DNA of 64,000 nucleotides, taken from Apostichopus japonicus (taxonomy: Eukaryota > Echinodermata > Holothuroidea > Aspidochirotida > Stichopodidae). Shown one piece after another: positions 1 through 13,400 of this stretch. The notes under the pieces are model-generated. The model searched no databases, was not told the origin of the DNA, and saw nothing but the letters and a program-made list of their open reading frames with translations. The DNA is taken from positions 16,376,821 to 16,440,820 of the forward strand of contig NC_092578.1 of the NCBI RefSeq assembly GCF_037975245.1, written 5' to 3'. Position 1 is the first letter of the stretch; every line of letters starts with the position of its first letter. Both the position numbers and the translations under genes were made by a program.

Positions 1-1425
1 GCAATCTCACCCTACAAGAGTAAGGTGACCAGACGTCCCCGATTTTCGGGGACAGTCCCCGATTACAGTTTGCTGTCACCGATGAACAAGTGTACCCGAA
101 AATGTCCCGATTTGTCAAAATGTTCATGAATTTCGAAAATATTCCACATTATTAGTAAATATTTGTAAAAACAAAATTCAGTCAAGAGTGCAGTCACAGA
201 ACGGAACTAACCAGTATTTCAGGTGGACCAGTGTAAAGTTGAATATGCTAGGTTGATCTAGCCTAGCACTCTTTTGTAAAGTAAGTAAATTTCATCTAAG
301 AAAAAGCTACATATTTGAAAATAAAATTGATTTAAAAAGTGCTTCTAAGTATCACCATTTTACATCTAAGCACCTTAGGCACTTGAAAATTTTCCAAAGG
401 GGAGGGGGATACCCCCTCCCCTTAAACCACTCCCCCATATCAGTCACGCAATAAATGTCCCTGATTCCAGTCAGGCAAATATGGTCACCTTAGTCTAGAG
501 TGAACTGGTAAAACTCTTTAGCACTCTATTCCCTTAGTCACCGGTCACAAACTGGTTAGTGCAATGTTAACCCTTCTCATTACACCACCCGAATTGTCTA
601 GAAGTGTTTTTAATGTGGACAGTTCTAAAAGAAAAAAAAGGAGAAGCCCAGGTACCAATACACCTTTTTGGGCATGGTATAATGAGAGTGCTAAGATTTG
701 TGAGTCGATTAAAACTGATTGATCGTAAAATATCCAAAACCCTGACAAATTTTTAGACTTTCCGTGAAATGATCGCATGGAATAGATCTCAGTTTCAGCT
801 GTGTATGAGGTAGAAGCTTGCCCAGTATTTACAGAGGAAGAATCTACACAAATTAGCTAAAAATGGATTTGAAGGAGGGTTTGTATCGGCAGTTCCTAAA
901 AACCTTGAAATTATAAATGAAAACAGAGTGCAATTGTTTAAACTAAGATACACACACACAAACACCCCCCCTTTCCATTTCTCCCTGAAAGGAGAGTTTG
1001 ATTAAGAAATAATAAATGAAAATCTGCATCTTGCAGTACTAGACATTTTTCTCACGTTACCATTAATTATCTTGCAAGAGGAAAATTTTGAAATTGTTTA
1101 CATCTCTTCATTATTTGAATTGAAACTTTTTACACATCCCCCCCAAAAAAAAAAAATCCATCACAGTCAACCAAGAAATCTGCTCTGAAAGCAGCAATTT
1201 GTGTTCGGTTGCTAGGTTACAGCAATTATACCAGATAGTATGAAACAGATCAGTAACAAAGTATATAACTACGATAAACTCCCGGGAGAAAGGGCTTGTG
1301 CGGAGTCTAGCTATGGAATATAGGTTGGCTTGGAAACCCAGTTATGGAACAGTTGGGACGAGGTCTGATTATTGATGTACGACATCAGTTTCATTAATGT
1401 TTTGCTCTTTTCTTTAATTCTACAG
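1..1425. other. Intron end upstream of exon 1
   Basis: Non-coding intron sequence. The first 494 bases hold a TIR element (see the entry at 22-491). From 495 to 1425 I see no exon, only short CA-rich and homopolymer tracts near 950 and 1141. No candidate for the preceding integrin exon (a GTCYVA-like segment) is visible here. Confidence 0.6.
22..491. mobile_element. Short TIR element (AAGGTGACCA termini, possible 3-bp TSD AGT)
   Basis: Starts AAGGTGACCA (22-31) and ends with its exact reverse complement TGGTCACCTT (482-491), flanked on both sides by AGT (19-21 and 492-494). The inside has an imperfect palindrome of gtccccgat/cggggac units next to the left end. It has no coding capacity, so it would be a non-autonomous DNA element. 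The class is uncertain. Confidence 0.55.
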
Positions 1426-1490
1426 TAAGCGACAGAACCTTGTCAAGGATAACGCATTGTCAGGCCGGTTTCAGCGCAGAACTTTTGGAG
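1426..1490 (+). CDS. Integrin alpha exon 1 of window (propeller, CQAGF motif)
   Basis: Acceptor ttctacag, donor gtaaag. It starts after the first base of a codon and encodes 21 residues (1-21) ending [11 protein letters not shown]. The CQxGFS motif is the conserved cysteine segment opening blade 3 in alphaV and alpha8. It ends in phase 0. The preceding exon, with the partner cysteine, lies upstream of the window. Confidence 0.9.
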
Positions 1491-4400
1491 GTAAAGGTTT
1501 TTTCTTTTTCTTTGAACTTTAAAGCACTCACACACGCACACAAGAAAAAGAAACACAAGTGGAGTTCTCTCACATGACTGAAATATAAAATGAATATTGA
1601 CCATCCTTTATCAACCCTGTACCCTTTCATTCCAGTACATCACCCTTCCTGTTTCTTTGAACTGACTATCCCATCAGCAACTGCAATTTTTCATCACCTT
1701 CTTCAAAAAGTGGGTGATATTTTTGTCTTAGGGTGAACAAACTTGTTTCAATTTTCCTTTGACGATTTTGTAAATTTCTTCCCTAATTCTTGGATCCATC
1801 TTTTTTTTCTCTTTTACAGAATGGGCAGACGATTCTACTTGGTACACCTGGTAGTTTCTTTATGCAAGGTAAGTGTCAAAGGTCAACTTTTTCTGTTTTT
1901 CAATCAATAGTTTGGGTATCAGCATACAACCTTTAGTACCCTAATTAGGCAAACGCATTGCATGGCATCTTCGAATCTCCCAGGTGTTTTGATTCCTTGC
2001 CAACGGCAAAAGTAATCTATATGATGGTGATATATGGCAACCCTGTTTCTGTGTGCGTGTGTATGTACCTCTTTTTGCTTAAATACACACAATAATTTCA
2101 CCATGACTGGCTTGCATGGACGTCACATTTGGAATGTACAGATGCCCATGAGTGACGTCTCAGCTGACAGTGTTATTGTAGGACGTGACAGGTCATGTCA
2201 GGTCACCAGTGTCCAAAATATAAAAATTCTTCTTTTTAAGCAAATTACTTGGCAATTTATTATGTCGATGAAGCTAATGTTTGCCTGGCAGGTGATCCTT
2301 AATGAGTGCTTAGCTCTAGTAGTTTCATGTGGAGGTCAAAGGTCATGCAAACTGTGTGATGTTCTCATGTTGGGGACTGAACCGATCTACCTCTTGTCAT
2401 GCTGAGTTTGAGCAAGGTGAGTCAAAGGTCATCTGTGCAACATTCAATTGCGGTAAGTTGTGGCAGTATTTCGGTATGAATTAAATAAACCATAGCTATC
2501 ATCGTTAATCGCAATTATTAAAGGGGCTGTGGTGGCACAGCAGGTTTGGGCCTCCAGGTAATGAAATGTTTATTGCACGAAATTGCATTTATTCAAGCCT
2601 GCCACTCTTTCACACTGAAATTTTTGTGCTAGATATTGGTAATCTTTTGTCATAATATATATTGTACAATCAATATTGTTTATTTAGTTGGTCTGTGTCA
2701 ATTGGTGAGTCTTACCAATACGTCTGTAATGGTCACAGAACTAGAGCTCTCTGATGGTCTGGTTATTAGGTTATTATCAAACTTAATTCAGTTGTGCTAT
2801 AAATATGGCTTGACAGCAATGGAACATTTTATGGCAAGGTCAATCACAGAGCATCTGAGCCTTCTTCTGGTTGTGGTTTTGCAGTTGTGGTTCCCAAACC
2901 CCTGGGTTTTGTTGCTAATGGGGGAATGGTATATTCTGGTTGTGGTTTTGCAGTTGTGGTTCCCAAACCCCAATCTTCTGGTATTGGTTTTGGAGCTGTG
3001 GTTCCCATACCCCTGGGTTTTGTTGCTGATGGGGGGATGGTATCTCCCAAACCCTTGTAGGACATACTAGCATCAGGGGTCTTGATCTTGGTGACATGGT
3101 AATAGACATCTCCTGTCCTTATAGTGACATCTCCAGATGGTGCAGTTGTTGCTGGCATTGTGTTGATATCTTCCAAAGTTCTATTAATTTATTGGCATTT
3201 TTCATGACATGGAAACCTGTACAATTTGCTGATAGGGATGTTGCAAATCATTACATATTCTATTGTCTGCTTTACAATGGGAATAGTTGGCTATTGCATA
3301 TTACTGCAATCTTTGATACTATGATTTTTAACTGGGCGGAGGAAGAGGGGAGGGAAGGTGCAGAGAAGAGAAGAGAAATTGCAGGGGGGGGGGGGGGAAG
3401 CAGGAGTGAATAGTGAATAAAAGCAAACAACAGTTTGTCTCGAGTTTCCTTTAATCTTTGTAACATTGCACAAGACTATACATCTACAAAGGAGTTAAGC
3501 ACACCGTTAAATGAGATTGTGTTTAGGAAACTGTTACGTCTTTGAAAGTGAAAGCAGAACGAGGACAAATGTGACAGTAATGTTAGAATTTCTGTGTTTA
3601 TCTGCTTTGTTTATTCTAGTTTTGAGAAAGAGATCTCCCACTGGGATGAAACTGGGCATTAATGTTGACGTTATCTTTAAAGTTGCGATTTTCGCTTTCT
3701 CGTACCAAGTAGAACATTTAGTACTCAAGAGTTGGTTTTGTTTACATTATGATGGATCGGATTGCTATCACAGCAAATGACGCACCGCTATAAATTTACT
3801 CTGAACAATTGACTTTCAAAACAAATTTCTTTTTTGCGTATGTCACTTTTTGGGATTATTCTTAAAAGGGTAAGAAACAATGGTCATAGCAATTCATTTG
3901 ATATTTAGGCAAAAATTGTTTAAGAAAAATAGGAAATCCCCATAATTCCACAGATCTCTCTTAATTTGTGAGAACTGATATATCCAATGGTATCAATGTT
4001 GATTGTATTGCTATCGTAAGATTTGTACAAAAGTTGGAATCTTTCGAGTTCAGTCATGGGTATCAAACACAAGGTGCCAGGCAATATTGCCAACCTATGG
4101 GGTTATTTGCAGTAGCCATTGGTAGTCGAAAAAAGTAAGGTGCCTCTCGTCCTTTCTTTAGGAACTTTTAACAAAGAATTAGCATCTTATAAGCAAAGCA
4201 TAGCCAATAAATCAAACAAGCACAAAAGCAATGGCTGTATATATACAGAGTCCCATTTTTGGGGTTTGCATTTAATATCAGTGAGTTGCACCCACGACTT
4301 ACAGTTTGTAAGTATTCGCCCGGAGGCCATCGTGTGGCCCTCGTAACTCGTATGTGCTGATACGACCGTAGAGTGCTGTATCATTCATGGGAGAATTTAT

Positions 4401-7400
4401 TTCAAAATACTGGCGGGGTGTTAAATTGTTTCTATACCAATAATGCCCCCCCCCCCAAAAGAAAAACAATATCGAAACACATTTTTCCGGGAATCATCAT
4501 CGTACGACAACAGTTCTCATGGGAAGAATTTGGAAAGTCAGATGAATTGCTGGGTTGCCCCTGTTTTCACAATTTCATTTCTTTCACTATTTTACGGACA
4601 CGTCCTATTTTTCTTTCTGTTTTAACAAAGTATCTGTGACCTCATGCGTGGCCGGGGCTGTAACCAAAACATTTTATCGGCACGATGACGAGTCTCCAAC
4701 CAAGCCTGATGTTTTTCTTTCGATTTTGACACGATGTGCTTTTGTTGTTATGTATATATTCGTGTAGTTGCATAACAACATTATTTCACCTCATACGTAA
4801 CTTAAGTATTTTCGGTATTAAGCCAACATAACACCATGATAGACAATGCTTGAAAAATATTTGAGCCCTTCCATAGATGGGAGTGACATTGATATGCTAA
4901 CTGTATGACTAGGAATCGCACCCTCCCCCTGGGTCGTTTCATACATCCCACAATGCATCAGGGAAGGGATTTCAAGAAAAAATCCGGTCCTTTGTACCTA
5001 TACAGTATGTTTTTCGGCAAGTTGACAACAGAAAACTAAATGGACAATTTTGTTGAATGGTTGAAGAAATATATAGAATTCTTAGTCATCAGTAATATAT
5101 ACTTTACATTTGTGACAACTTATTCCACAAACTGGAAATATATGTCTAAATATAGATTTCTTTTAAGTCTTGGATTTGGTAGTAAAAGGATTTGATTTCC
5201 AGATCTTATAACCAGAATGTTATCTCTTAGATTTTTGCGGTGTTCCCTCGAATATGTCGAATTGTCTAGATGTAAGCTCATGTAAGTCTAGATGTAAAAT
5301 GGCAGCCTTAAGACCAGTAGCATTCCCTTCATACTGTACGCCTTCTTTACACGTTTCCCTGGTGATACATATTGGAGTATAGATAATAGTTTCGTTGTGG
5401 ACATTTCAATTAGCGAGCTGTTATGTCAATATTATGAGTACCCCTTACATTCAGATATATTTAGTTTTTCGTTAAAAGCCCCTCGAAAAAAGAAGAGGGA
5501 AAAAAAGTAATTTTGTCAGCCTGCAGCAAAATGTTCCTTTATTTACAAAACATATTTTTCGAGGCAAGCGTAAAGAAATGACTCCGACATTCGACTGTGA
5601 GGAATGGGTATTGATCGCCTGCATGGGTTCTATATTTACATATCCGTATGACGGAAGAGATTTAGAGGTGACTGGATTCCAGATGAGGCAGAAGCAAGGA
5701 TTTTAGTTTCCTGCCCGAGAAAGGGTAAATTCTCTTGTTTCGCGGTCAGTGATTCCCCACGAAAAACTTCAGGATCAAAGGGGGACCTTCGTAGCAAATG
5801 AGGGTCTTTTGTTGTTTAGATGTAAATAAGTGCAGACTGCTTAAAAGCTGTATCTCCAATTCAGGATGTCTTTACTCAATACTACTTGTTAAATTATTAT
5901 AACTTCTTTTGAGAGTGAGGACTCCCACTGAGAACTAATATTTGAAGACTTCTTCCCTGAGAACTTCATAGACTAGGATATTTTTGCCAGTAGTTTCTGC
6001 ATTGACTTATTATGACCGATTATCACATTGACAACCTCACTACGGACTCATAGTGTTTATTTATCGGGTGCCCCACCAGTACCCACTGATTACCCACCAG
6101 TACCCACTGATTACCCACTGATTACCTTTCTGCTCTTCAGATAGAGTACTCGCAGCTTATCGCACTGTGTACCACCCCGAGGACTCCACTGCATGCACAC
6201 AGTAGTGGGTGCCCTACTGAGTACTTACCTGAAGTTCTTATTGAGGACTCCAATGAGGACCCTATAGATCAGGGGCTCCCTAACTGGGGTGCATGAACCC
6301 CCAGGGGGTGCGTGAGTCCATCCCAAGGGGTTCGTGAGACGTCTCTGAAAGTCAAAACTAAAGTACTGATCTAAAATCTGATATATCATATAATTTAGTA
6401 ATGTACAAAAGTCGTACCTATCGACAAACTCTTTTCGCGTTCCATATGCATATGTTGCCATAGTAGTACCGTACCGTGCATTCTTCATTACATTATTACA
6501 ATATGAACTTGATCTTTTACGAAGCACTGTTATGTGTATTATAGTATAATAAAGTCTCAGATCGTGTCTCGAAAAGTTGGGGGTTGGTGGACAACTCTGA
6601 CATCCACAGGGGGTTCGTGGGGGGATTTAGTTAGGGAAACGCTGCTATAGATACTGATATTGTGACTAACATGAGTAGTTATAGTTCACTTATAATATTG
6701 GTTAATATAAATGTGGTGGAGTTTTGTATGTTTTAGATTCTTGAGGTCACCTGTCTCTATATATAGCCAGTGCATGCTCAATGTTCCTTGGACATTGTCT
6801 TGCTTCTCATGCTATCCCTACTGTATTGGAAAGTAAGGCATGTGACTTTGGCAGAAATGAACAGCGAAGAAGAAAGATGAAGGATCGCAAAATTCCCCTT
6901 TACTTTCGTTAGTTTGTCTCTAATTTGGGGGAACAGTACACACAGTACAGAGAATTTGCGAGACCATACAGTAGCTCCATGCAAACAGGGACAACCAGCC
7001 AAGTATTTGTGGATGTGACGTTGGTATGTACTGTACTGGACAGGTGACCAACCATACGATAAATGTAGAGTTATGTTTGATTAGTCGAATATCAGCTTCA
7101 TAATTGTTGTTTTTGTTTTACTTTAGGTCAGCTGTATGTGAGGTCAGCCACTGGACAGAAGAAGACGGGGGAAGGCAGGAAGGAACGAGATGATAACTAT
7201 AGGGGTAAGTCAGGGGTAACTACGGGGGTAACTATAGGGGTAACTATAGGGGTAAGTGTATACACAGTTTCAAAAGAAAGGATAAAACATTAAGATTATA
7301 TCAGATTTATTGCTCTAAAACCTTTTCAGATTTAAAGTGATAAGGGGCTGGACTAAGAACAGGAAGTGAGGTCAGAGGTCACAATGTTTGAGATGTAAAG

Positions 7401-10400
7401 TTAGGAAGTGTTGGTAGATTTGAGTGTGCATTAGTATAGGGGATACACTGATGAGATAGAGGAGGGGGAGACGGGGGGGGGGGAAGGAATTGCATAGGGA
7501 ACAGGTGTTGTTGTCAGTGGATGTGATGTTGACAAATTACAAGCCAGCATTGGCATTGTAAATGGGAGAGTGCATTAGTTTTAGAGGAGATGGGCACTGT
7601 CAGTTATTAAGTACTGAAGCAACAAAGTTTTTGAGTACCTCAGTGCACCGAGAATCTCCCCTTCATTTATTCAGTGTTTGAGTAAATCAGAGATTGTGTC
7701 ACATGACAGTGGGTTTTGTAGAATTACTGCAGCCTGGACGACAGATGTGTAAATATGGGTTGATGGAGTTGGCATTGAGTGCTCGCATCCTCCTCAGAGC
7801 ACATATGCTCTTGTTTTTTGTCCCAAAATAGACTCTATGTTGGACTTAAAATTTCCAGTGTTTACAGCTGGTTACACATGGTCCGCTGAAAAAATACAAA
7901 TTTTTGATTTCACACTCTCTGTCTTTCCTATGAAAATTCGATCATCGACATGCTTAGTCATGACATGACAGTCAAAATTGTTTGAGCCTAGCCTAGCTAT
8001 GAACCCTTATGGACAATGTTTTTCTTTGTACACATTGCAAGTCACCACTGGAAAATATTGACCTTCACCAAGATGGTGGTCTTTGTATGATTTTTTATGT
8101 CTATTAGTGTTTCCAGCATTCTTACTTAACTTGGCTTAGCTATATTTACCCAAGACTCTATCCAAAAGCTTTTTTTTTTCATGGTCTGGTGACAATTCAC
8201 ACAGTCTTTTAATACCACTCTCACATGGCCCTTCTTGGGTTTTAACAACAAAACATCAAGCTTTGTCTAAACATGTTCATGCACCTTTAGACAGACTTTC
8301 GTATGTTAAAATAGGTTAAAATTAGGGATAAAATAGAGACTTCTTGAACTATCTTTTAACAAGAATTTTAAAGTTGTTTCCCAATCACTCTTTAAATTCC
8401 CCATTAAGTGATGTTTAAGTAATTGGTGTGTCTATCCACAATCTATGGCTATTAATTCCTCACCCCACCCCCCCACCTCTGCAAACCAAACATGACAAAT
8501 AATCAGTTTTTCCTCAGAGGGGATATATTTGTCAGTATCTAGAGAATTTCCTATAAACAGATCTCCTAGAGAAGCCCTTTGGAAAAAGCAATTTTCAAAT
8601 TAACCCTCCAAGATTGTTTATGTAGAATGTTTAATTCCTCTTATCATGAGATCATGCATAGATATGCTGATATTTCCATCTTTGCCCAAATCCAAGATTT
8701 TCATATTACGTTTAAGAGTTTGTACAGTTTACTTTTGCGTGCCGTCGATTCGCATTCCTTGTGTGGATAACCTTGGGATACAAGTGCCATCAATGACAGA
8801 AAATTAAGAGTTTTTGAATTTTGAAATTTGACAGAATAAGATGGAAAAGAACAAAAAAAATTGAAAGACAAAACATGGCAATCTTAGACAGCATTTGGAA
8901 AATCGTCGTCACTGAAGGTTGTTCCTTGCGAAATCGAGTGAAGTGAAAAAGCTGCATAGATAGTTGTATCTTTAGCTACAGTATTCCTCATTACTAGTGT
9001 AGTGTCTTAAGATAGGAAGAATCTTACTGTCGTTGTGGCATTTCTTTTGTAGTACTTCCTGTTTATGTCAGGTCTCGTGTCATAAATGTTATCTCATGTC
9101 ATTTTGTGTTGCATCAGTGTGCTTCATGTTATGTCATGTCATTTTGTATTTCATGATAAATTAATGAAGTAATTATGATATTTAATGTTCATGAATATCA
9201 TGACTGTTATCTCATGTTGTGTTGCATTGTATCTTATCTCATGTCATATTGTGTTGGATCGTGCTTCCTGTTGCATCCATTCATGTTTTGTCTTGTGTCA
9301 TTAATGTTATCTCAAAAGTTAGGTTGTGTTGTATCATGTTGTGTCATGTCATGTCTCATGTTACTTTCAAGTCATGTGTGCCATGTAGTGTAAAGTTCTT
9401 TCAAATTTTGCTGTGTCTTGTCTCATGTTTGACCGTGCAGCCGCCACACCTCTTGCCAGGTCACATAATATCATACCATGTGAGGTAGTGTCTCATGTTA
9501 TATGTCATGCGGTGCAGCATCACCCGTCATGTCGTGACAGGGCATGTCATTTTTCATGTGACAGTATGTCATATCTATGTGTCCTGTGGTATCATGTGAT
9601 AGAAAAAGCCACCACCTGATAGATAACATTACTAACTACTAATGTTGTGTTATAAAGCAACATTGAGTCAAGTAGTCTTTCACACAATGAACTTCCAACG
9701 TAAGGTATAATTCCAATGCAAGAAGCACAAAAATATTTCAAACAATGCAACGGAATAATAAAAGTCACAGAAATATCATGTTATCTTGGAAACCATCCCA
9801 TTAGAGATAAAAAACAAAATATTACATTTTTGAAGGTTGCCAGAATGTTCTCTCCACATCTGCAAAGATTTCTCGCTCTATCGTAAGGATTTTTTTTGCA
9901 AAAAAAAATCTATCCCCTCCCTACTTTTTTTCTTATTTTTAGCATATTATATCAATCCACAAGGGTTGGAAGTCAAAACTGCTACTAGGATAGCCGAGCT
10001 TACAAATATATCTTTTAGCCGAGGGCAATGTCACTTATGATAAGCAGCGGTTTGTGTGATGTCTGTCAGTGCCGAGAAGAGGCCTAATGGAAACCCCTGA
10101 GCCTGTTTATAAATTGCTTGTTTTCGGAAATTTTGACAGAAGAGAAAACGAGGATGTATAATTTATCTGTCGTTATGAATACAAACGTCAGTCGGTGTAA
10201 TGTAAGTACCGATACCATAACCGTAGATATTAATGAAAGCTTGCGTCACTGAGGATTGCTTGTAACTTTAGGGTACCCAGAATGCTTTGCTGTTTGACAG
10301 AATTGATCATTTCTCGGGCCGAAACTGACGTTATTCGACGGTTTGCATTTTCAGCCCTGCTCGTTGGCATTTCGGGATCTGACCTTTCTTGGATTTGTTC

Positions 10401-13400
10401 TAAAAAGAAGATTAAGACAATAAGGGGAAAGAAACCATTTCACCTGGATTCTTCACACTTTATCTGTCCAATATTTTGATAACAATTTTTTTTTTTTTTT
10501 TGAATTTACTGTGAATTTTGAGCAATTAATGGATATTGGTAAGAAATGGTATTAAGGAGTATGAAAAAAGATCATAGATGAGAATTTTGTTACTTAATTG
10601 GATTTGGCAGTAAATTAATGAAAAGTTTATTGTTGCCTAATTATTCTGGGCGCATGAATAGGAGTCCGAACGTTAATCACGAAAGTGTAATCAGAAGTTT
10701 AAAGCAGAATATTGTTGGGTTCAGTCCACACTATTTTTTTATTGATATTACAAAATTTAAAGTCTCCATTACAAAAGATAAGATTGCAAGGGATCAAACC
10801 GAGACACAATTTTAAGAAAGTAGTCACTAAAACTTGATTATTCCAAAACCAAAAGTCGCTGGAATGCAAGATATTTGTAATATCTGAATAAATATGGTTA
10901 TTGACGTTAACTGGCATTTAGGAACAAATTGAATACTTTATTACCCAAACGTTTTAATCAGTTCATTCGTGAACGGAAGGATTTTCTACCGAGCAGTTTG
11001 TTTGTGGGTGACGGGGTATTCTTGACTCACTTGCCGTTCGGTATCAAGTATCAATATGGCTTCTGGGTAGATCGTCGTTGGCCTAAATCTTCTAATAAAT
11101 GTTTCCTGTTTTTGCCTTACTGTCTACACTCGATGATCACATTCATGTGCGTTCCATGTCATATATGTTCAGGGAAGTCAGAATAGGTGGATTCACAGCG
11201 CGTCCTCCCCTCACCTTAAAAAACCTACAATTGATGATCACCTGTGCATTCCATGTCATATGTTCAGCGATGGGAGAATATATTTAAGTTAGGTGGTACC
11301 ACTGTCTCCTGTCATCATGCCAACCAGAAATGATTAAATGATATCATTGTTGTCTGACATCTCAATTTACGTCTCATTAAGTTAGATGAGAGGTTTGATG
11401 AACATTTATGCAAAATCTTCCAAAGCGAGAGGGTCAACAATACTAATTAATTGCCTTTCCCTTCTTGCCAGTTGAAAAATTCTACAGAAAGTCAAGATAT
11501 TGCAATTTTTATTATAAAATTCATTAAAAAAAAGAAGTTTTTCCTGTAGTTGTTCGCCTTTTCTTTTTTTTCCCGAAAGGACTACCAATTGTTTAGATTT
11601 TCATCCTGTATTTTGTTGTGTTTCCTTTGTGTGTAAAAGTAAGTTGGCCTGACATTTCGATCCTAGCAGGATCTTCTTCAAAGGCTAAAAAGGCTAAAAA
11701 TGTTTCCTTTATCTCGACAGAATGGATATAGTCGTGTGTCATTGAGTTTTCCGTTCAGCGTTCCAAATTGATCCGTTTTTTGACCCATTACAAATATACC
11801 AAAGATACTTGTCGGCATCAATAGATCTTGATATTTCCCTTCTGGTTCCATTTTAATGTCGCCTTGTAAAAATTTGTCTGAGATATCTCAAAGCTTTTAT
11901 CTCCAAAACCGAAAAAAGAATGAGTCGACCTTTCTAAATTGCGTTGTTCAATCTAGCCTACTGATGTCTTTTCCGTCATCAAGAAGGTTTTTTCCATGAT
12001 CAGATCGTGAAATAGTCGTATGTCGTTAACTTTCCGTTGATGAGTCGATTATATATATATCTTGGATTAATGTAGCTTCATAAACAGTTTTTATGGTGGA
12101 AGGAGACGGGGAAAAAGATTCATCGGTCTGAAATGTGATGATTACAATTTTTTGACTTTTTGATGGAAGATAATTTATTTTTAGAGTAATGTTTTGTTTC
12201 TATTTTCATATATAAAAGGCTGCATGTTTTTTGCCAATAATTGAAGCTCTGATGATATTGATATTGTCAGATTAGGATACTTAAATAATACATTACCTTG
12301 ACAGCTTAGTCAAATAATAACTATACCCAAAGGGTGCATATCCTTCTATAAACGTCATGATTGTATTTCTAAAACTTTGGAAAAATCCAAAATTTCAGAT
12401 TCGATAAATTTTGGGAAAATGATGATGACTGTAATTCCGCTTGACAAACATTCAAAGAATGGAAGCCTGGTTGTACTAAATCAGTGATTTTAGTAGCTGT
12501 ATGATCACAGACGTCACTATGGGATCGGAGAGTGGAGTTGTATCACTGCCAGAAATGATTTTCTTCACCAGGTCCGAGCATTATGGTTTGTTCGATAAAT
12601 CTAGTGACTTTAAGGTAAACCTTGGTAGCTTTGAACGTTATGGTGTTGTAAGGATTTTTTTAGGCAAGAATGTGTACACATACCCTATCACCCATCACCA
12701 AACCCCCTCCCAGCCCCCCTCTCCCAAGTCCTCGGAACTTTGTGATGCCGTCTGTGATTGATGTTTTTTGCCACATCGGAGTGAGACGTTTCTCAAGCAT
12801 GAAAAGCTTTGCTTCTAAATTTGCTGAAATTGTCTTTAAAAAGTTGATCTTCTGTTGATCTGTGTTCTAAGTTTTGCCTCCTTTGTGACAAAACAGTATT
12901 TTTTCGTTCGATGAAATTACAATTGTTCAATATTGATATATTTCTGTAACAAAAGTTTCTTTTGAAATCGAATCGTTTTGAATAAAAATTGATTTTTAAA
13001 AAGTCATTTTTTTGACCTGATGATTTGCAATTTGTCAGTGAGTAGATGACCTCTAGTTTGATATCACTGAACCAAATTTGGAAAAAATTTGGGGGGGGGG
13101 GGAAATTTCTGCGGATGCTCGCAAAGTGTTTAATGCATTGCTGAAAGTGTTAGCTTCCTGTCATCAGGAACTTGATAAAGATGGTGAAGGCATCCTCAAA
13201 GCGGAGCTATTTTCGTCCCGGTATTATCTCCGACCTCGTTTTTTTTATATTAATGCTTCCATTTAATCGATGTCTTGATGTGCACCGAGGCTCTCTTAGG
13301 AAACGAACCTGCCACATACCGGAAATGTCCCTTAATGCTGTAATCATCTAGTTCTTTCATAGCCATTTCCTAAAAGAATAAAAAAAAAAGAGGAAATTAT

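Larger units (their letters stand above)
1869..7126. other. Intron between exons 2 and 3
   Basis: 5.3 kb intron. Apart from the antisense minisatellite, the 6071 repeat and the hAT-type element I see no coding exon. The stretches 3480-6060 and 6660-7120 look like ordinary AT-rich intron. Confidence 0.6.

Noticed and set aside
2034-2405. 123-codon + strand frame
   Set aside because: Cysteine- and repeat-word-rich, no domain, no splice or conservation support; lies in intron 2.
2521-2570. GGTGGCACAGCAGGTTTGGG, possible tRNA-like SINE head
   Set aside because: Too short; no box B, tail or target duplication visible.
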